Positions 6,922-10,001 of a DNA stretch of 10,001 nt are shown piece after piece. The translations under genes were made by a program, and so were the position numbers. The stretch comes from Oscillospiraceae bacterium (lineage in GTDB: Bacteria; Bacillota_A; Clostridia; Oscillospirales; WRJC01), in the NCBI GenBank assembly GCA_009782405.1, contig WRJC01000084.1, forward strand, positions 1-10,001, in the 5' to 3' direction. How positions within the stretch are numbered: the stretch's first letter is position 1; every line of letters begins with the position of its first letter. Below the pieces are notes generated by a model. It was given only the letters and a program-made list of their open reading frames with translations. It was not told the origin of the DNA and did no database searches.

Positions 6922-7884
6922 TTACGCTTGCGCTTCTATCAGGTTTTTGAGCATCGTCGCCATTTCGGCTCTCGTCGCCTTTCCCCTCGGGTCGAATATG
7001 TTGCCCGTTCTGCCGTTTATTATTCCGGCGGCAAACAAGCGTTCGATTGCTTCTCTGGCATAACCGGAGATTTCGTTTTCATCGCCAAAACCCGCATACT
7101 CGCGTATTTTGGGGAACTCTGAACCTATGTGGCCGATGTAGTTGTTCATTATCGCCGCAAGCTGCTCGCGGGTGATGTCGTCTTGCGGTCCGTATTGCCC
7201 ATCGCCGTAGCCGTTCACGATGCCATTTGCCGCCGCCCATACTATCGCGTCGTGGTACCATGTGCCACTTGCCACATCGTCAAACGGATTGTCGAGTCCG
7301 GTTATGTCCGGGCTGCCTTCCATGCGGTACAGGATCGTGACTATCATGGCCCGGGTGGTGGCCGCATTCGGGTCAAACAGCATCGGGACTGCGCTCGTGC
7401 CCACCATCAGGCCGCGGGAGTAAGCGAACATCACGGGGTCGAAGAACCAATCGCTTTCATGCACGTCTTCAAACGGGTTTTCGATGATGACCGTATAGCC
7501 AAGCGGCGAATCGCTGTCGAGCACAATTTGCGCGTTTTCGTTGATTTCGAAAGCATAGCCGTTGTTCTGCGTTATCTTTGCGCCGCTTCCGGCCGGGAAG
7601 CTGATTTTGCCTTCGGGCGATATGGCTGTTCCGGCCGGCAAAACGATTTTCGTGCCGTTTGGCGTCGTGACCGTGGCTCCGCCGGGCAAATTGACTGTGC
7701 CGTCGCTGTCAATTACAGGCGATTCGCCTTCGGGCAAATCGAAATCGTAGCCATCGGGCAAATTGATCACATCGACCAAATCGAGTTCGTCTTCCTCTTC
7801 CTCTCCTTCGTTTTCTTTTTCATCTTCATCTTCGTCTTCTTTTGCGGCTTCGGGTTCGGTCGCGGGTTCGGGTTCGGGCGCTGG
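6922..7884 (-). CDS. C-terminal piece of a cohesin/dockerin/SLH surface protein (three SLH domains)
   Basis: This frame opens at 7884, after a TAA at 7885-7887. It has no good start codon: the first alternative is a TTG at 7779 inside the acidic linker. It is therefore the 3' end of the larger gene to the right. In order it encodes a Pro/Glu linker, an Asp/Glu-rich stretch, a Gly/Pro-rich region with LPGG, TPNG and LPAG turns, and three S-layer homology domains at about 7315-7476, 7129-7287 and 6934-7089. Each SLH carries a TRA-like motif (TTRAM, ITREQ, ATRAE), the part that binds pyruvylated cell-wall polymer. The role is anchoring the protein to the wall. One deleted base (or two added) in 7826-7884 would join it to the cohesin frame after TPITIT. 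Confidence 0.85.
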   Translation of the reverse strand, partial: PAPEPEPATEPEAAKEDEDEDEKENEGEEEEDELDLVDVINLPDGYDFDLPEGESPVIDSDGTVNLPGGATVTTPNGTKIVLPAGTAISPEGKISFPAGSGAKITQNNGYAFEINENAQIVLDSDSPLGYTVIIENPFEDVHESDWFFDPVMFAYSRGLMVGTSAVPMLFDPNAATTRAMIVTILYRMEGSPDITGLDNPFDDVASGTWYHDAIVWAAANGIVNGYGDGQYGPQDDITREQLAAIMNNYIGHIGSEFPKIREYAGFGDENEISGYAREAIERLFAAGIINGRTGNIFDPRGKATRAEMATMLKNLIEAQA

Positions 7885-9343
7885 TTATAGTGATTGGAGT
7901 TACGCCTTTTGTGTATCCGTTTGGAGCGTCCCATACCGCCGTCAAAGTTTTCGCGCCTGTCGTTGTGCCATCGAATGTACCCGTCCAATCGGTGATGTTC
8001 GCCGTTGCCGGGGTTGTTCCGTCTGTTACGGTAACCGTTGTTGGCAATTTGCCTGAAGCTATTATGTCGGCTAACGTCAGTATGTTTTCGTTTATGGTCA
8101 GCGTAACCGCCGTTAGTGGTGTATGTCCTGTGATTATTTTTTCGGTTTCGTCTGGTTCTACCGTGATTATACTATTTTCAACTTCAAAGTCAACAGGCGA
8201 AAAGCCAGTATTAAATGTATCGCCGGAAGATAATATCAATGTAATGTCATAATCATCGGGAGAAGCCCCGTCTAATATTTCAAATTGCAATATAATAATA
8301 TCACCGTCATTTGTATTATCAATAATGGCAAGTTCATCAACCCATGCGAACACAAGAGGCGATGATGCTCCTTCCGTGGTAGAAGGTGGATGTGTTGCAC
8401 CGTTTAATATATTTTTATCTTCAAAACCTACAAACTTCAGTGCTGTATCGTTAAAATAAATTTCAAATAGCATTGCTATTAATCCCGGGTTGTTTTCAAT
8501 ACTAATCGGAATATCGATAATATCTCCAATTTTTCCGCTTGCATTCCCCACATTTATTGTTGCGCCGGCACTGGCTGAAAACATAAACGGAGCAGCAAAT
8601 TGAGCTGGTTGTATTGGCACCGGTTTATATGGGAGAATCGAATATTCCGCCCATCTGGCCGCATGGCGTCTAAGTATAGTTGCATCCACTAAATTAACTT
8701 GACCGTCATCGTTTACATCAGCCGCATTTAGATTTATCGAATTAACCCCTATTTGTTCAAGTGTCCATCTTGCCGCATAGCGTCTGACTATAACTGCATC
8801 CACTAAATTAATTTGACCGTCATCATTTACATCGCCATATACAAAATCAGGAATATTTATAATACCATTTATGCTATGAAAATCAACAGGTGAAAAGCCA
8901 GTATTGAATGTATCGCTGGAAGATAGCACCAATGCAATATCATAATTGCCTGAAGAAACCCCGTCTAATATTTCGAATTTTAATAAAAGAATTTCGTCAT
9001 TAGATATATTATTCATTGCAGCAAGTTCATCTACCCACGCGAATACAAGAGGCGATGATGCTCCTGCTGTCGTGGAAGGCGGATGCGTAGCACCATTTAG
9101 TAAATTTTTGTCCTCAAAACCTACGAATTTCAACGCTGTATCATCAAAATTAATTTCAAACAGCATTGCTATTATTCCCGGATTATTCGCAAGCGAAATC
9201 TCAATTTCAACTATATCTCCCGCTCTGCCCTCTGCACTTGACACATAGATCATGGGTCCATCAGGGTCATACACACTATAATTAAATGTCGCCGTATCGC
9301 TCGCAATCATGCCGTCTGCGAAGGCTTTGGCTTTAATTACCAT
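7826..9343 (-). CDS. Central piece of surface scaffoldin: cohesin-dockerin-cohesin
   Basis: The frame holds two cohesin-like domains (about 8852-9253 and 8159-8560) on either side of a dockerin (8651-8842), then a beta-rich domain (about 7883-8137). Each cohesin opens with a GDIVEIEIS or GDIIDIPIS strand, followed by NNPGxIAMLFEI, then ALKFVGFEDKN and FNTGFSPVDF, as in type I cohesins. Cohesins bind dockerins on enzymes, so the protein should act as a scaffoldin on the cell surface. The ATG at 9343 lies inside a 29-bp duplication and has no ribosome binding site or signal peptide. It is not a true start, since the chitobiase-like domain of the upstream frame continues straight into residues 1-24 here. 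The last residues (SARTRTRDRTRSRKRRRR) are an out-of-frame reading of the Pro/Glu linker. Confidence 0.88.
   Translation of the reverse strand: MVIKAKAFADGMIASDTATFNYSVYDPDGPMIYVSSAEGRAGDIVEIEISLANNPGIIAMLFEINFDDTALKFVGFEDKNLLNGATHPPSTTAGASSPLVFAWVDELAAMNNISNDEILLLKFEILDGVSSGNYDIALVLSSSDTFNTGFSPVDFHSINGIINIPDFVYGDVNDDGQINLVDAVIVRRYAARWTLEQIGVNSINLNAADVNDDGQVNLVDATILRRHAARWAEYSILPYKPVPIQPAQFAAPFMFSASAGATINVGNASGKIGDIIDIPISIENNPGLIAMLFEIYFNDTALKFVGFEDKNILNGATHPPSTTEGASSPLVFAWVDELAIIDNTNDGDIIILQFEILDGASPDDYDITLILSSGDTFNTGFSPVDFEVENSIITVEPDETEKIITGHTPLTAVTLTINENILTLADIIASGKLPTTVTVTDGTTPATANITDWTGTFDGTTTGAKTLTAVWDAPNGYTKGVTPITITSARTRTRDRTRSRKRRRR
8191..9218 (-). repeat. Duplicated cohesin-coding segment (8191-8525 and 8884-9218)
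   Basis: The two cohesin-coding stretches align without gaps at a constant offset of 693 bases (231 codons), with long nearly identical runs, for example around 8355-8375 and 9048-9068. Runs such as ALKFVGFEDKN and GATHPPSTT are conserved between the two proteins. This points to a fairly recent internal duplication, with the dockerin lying between the copies. Confidence 0.85.
8651..8842 (-). other. Dockerin domain lying between two cohesins
   Basis: Two F-hand calcium-binding repeats read DVNDDGQINLVD and DVNDDGQVNLVD. Both keep the Asp/Asn ligands at loop positions 1, 3, 5, 9 and 12, and each is followed by an Arg-Arg recognition helix (VIVRRYAA, TILRRHAA). Positions 10-11, which often set specificity, are Leu-Val in both. 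Dockerins are usually terminal; this one is internal, with cohesins on both sides. Confidence 0.85.
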
Positions 9344-9386
9344 TGCATTATTTATTTGGCTTTAATTACCATTGCATTATTTATTT
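9329..9386. repeat. Perfect 29-bp tandem duplication that breaks the surface-protein gene
   Basis: Bases 9329-9357 and 9358-9386 are identical and adjacent. Since 29 is not a multiple of three, the second copy shifts the frame: the minus-strand protein ends at a TAA (9352-9354) just after NNAMVIKAK, and the same NNAMVIKAK is repeated in the next frame, continuing as AFADG. Removing one copy gives an uninterrupted chitobiase-C-like domain. Confidence 0.95.
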
Positions 9387-10001
9387 CGACAGGCGATGAA
9401 TAAATCGGACTGGATATTGTTGGTTCAGAACCGTCTGTTGTATAATAAATTGTCGTGTTTGGGGTCAAAGAATAAAGTGTAAATTCCGAACCAATAGGAT
9501 ATTTGCCTGACTCTGGCCATGCTTGCGGTGTTTCAACTATGTCCATAACATTTATATCTATAAAAACTTCTGCTCCGCCGTAACCTACAACCACTCCCAT
9601 ATCGTCGCTTTTAAGTGGACGATTCGGATTCAAAATTTCATATCCTGCAGTTATATAACCTTCCGTATTATTATCGTATGTCGCTTTTAAGATAAGTCCG
9701 GTTGCGTCAAATTCTTCTCCAGATATATATGAGGTCTTGCTCGGATTAGTATAAATTTCTAACGGAGGTACTATCTTTTTCGGGAATACGGTTATCGAAA
9801 TCGGTTTAGTGAAAGTGCCGTAACTATTTGTCACCGTCACGATAACAGCATTATCTCCAATTGAAAGAACGCCGTGAGATAATGTATATTCATTTTCGGA
9901 AATTTTGGTATCCCGATTGGAATTATTCCATACACTTTGAACTTCGAGTCCCTCCGATTCAAATGATTGCCCCTCAATATAAGTCTTTTTAACAAGATTA
10001 T
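9352..10001 (-). CDS. N-terminal-side piece of the surface scaffoldin: Ig-like and chitobiase-C-like domains (5' end outside window)
   Basis: The frame is open from the right edge, so start codon and signal peptide lie outside the window. It shows an Ig-like fold ending in NAVIVTVTNSYGTFTKPISITVF, then a second Ig-like (group 3 type) domain at about 9541-9762 with a typical GLILKATYDN strand. A chitobiase/hexosaminidase C-terminal-like domain follows (from about 9534), with TTIYYTTDGSEPT, the diagnostic YTTDGSxPT motif. These are spacer or carbohydrate-binding modules common in Clostridia surface proteins. An internal GTG at 9840 is not a credible start, because the Ig strand continues upstream of it. 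The frame ends at the 29-bp duplication; without it, translation would continue into the cohesin piece. Confidence 0.85.
   Translation of the reverse strand, partial: NLVKKTYIEGQSFESEGLEVQSVWNNSNRDTKISENEYTLSHGVLSIGDNAVIVTVTNSYGTFTKPISITVFPKKIVPPLEIYTNPSKTSYISGEEFDATGLILKATYDNNTEGYITAGYEILNPNRPLKSDDMGVVVGYGGAEVFIDINVMDIVETPQAWPESGKYPIGSEFTLYSLTPNTTIYYTTDGSEPTISSPIYSSPVEINNAMVIKAK

Noticed and set aside
7790..7850. Purine-rich GAA/GAT-like repeat as a microsatellite or regulatory element
   Set aside because: It is the coding sequence of an Asp/Glu-rich linker just before the SLH region, common in such proteins.
7129..7890. Open frame of 253 codons on the plus strand opposite the SLH region
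   Set aside because: It lies wholly antisense to the SLH-coding frame, has low-complexity Phe-rich sequence from the antisense of the acidic linker, and no family resemblance.
8191..9218. CRISPR-like or dispersed repeat array from the repeated segments
   Set aside because: There are only two long coding copies with protein-level conservation. They are duplicated cohesin domains, not short repeats with spacers.

Overview
The window looks like chromosomal DNA of an anaerobic Bacillota, probably a gut or rumen Clostridia-type bacterium. This rests on an S-layer-anchored cohesin/dockerin protein, a FeoA-type protein, and strong GGAG-type ribosome binding sites. No species is recognisable from the sequence alone.

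Left third (1-2434, minus strand): two nested mobile elements. A DDE transposase gene starts at 2366 and is cut just after its second catalytic Asp motif. The cut is made by an IS110-family element of about 1.7 kb (about 31-1749). Joining the two flanks through a shared GGT restores an open reading frame across the junction, so the 3' part of the DDE gene appears to resume at the window's left edge. The IS110 transposase carries a frame break at a run of ten A. Its long 5' non-coding end has a promoter, several hairpins and short matches to the element's own end and to the insertion site, as expected of a bridge (guide) RNA region.

Middle (2489-6798, plus strand): one operon behind a good sigma-A-type promoter. 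It encodes a stand-alone FeoA-like protein and two ABC exporter half-transporters that probably form a heterodimer. The three genes overlap by a few bases each and are probably translationally coupled. A small ORF follows, resembling the C-terminal tail of Rpn/PD-(D/E)XK-type proteins. A perfect hairpin lies between this operon and the convergent gene to its right.

Right third (6922-10001, minus strand): one very large surface-protein gene, now in three reading-frame pieces, with its N-terminus outside the window. In protein order it encodes two Ig-like domains, a chitobiase-C-like domain, cohesin, dockerin, cohesin, another beta-rich domain, a Pro/Glu and acidic linker, a Gly/Pro-rich region and three SLH domains. 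The first break is caused by a perfect 29-bp tandem duplication, the second by a single-base-type shift in the Pro/Glu linker. The intact protein would be an S-layer-anchored scaffoldin that could both receive dockerin-bearing enzymes and dock into another cohesin.

The A10 and linker breaks lie in low-complexity sequence and could be sequencing errors. The 29-bp duplication is harder to explain that way.
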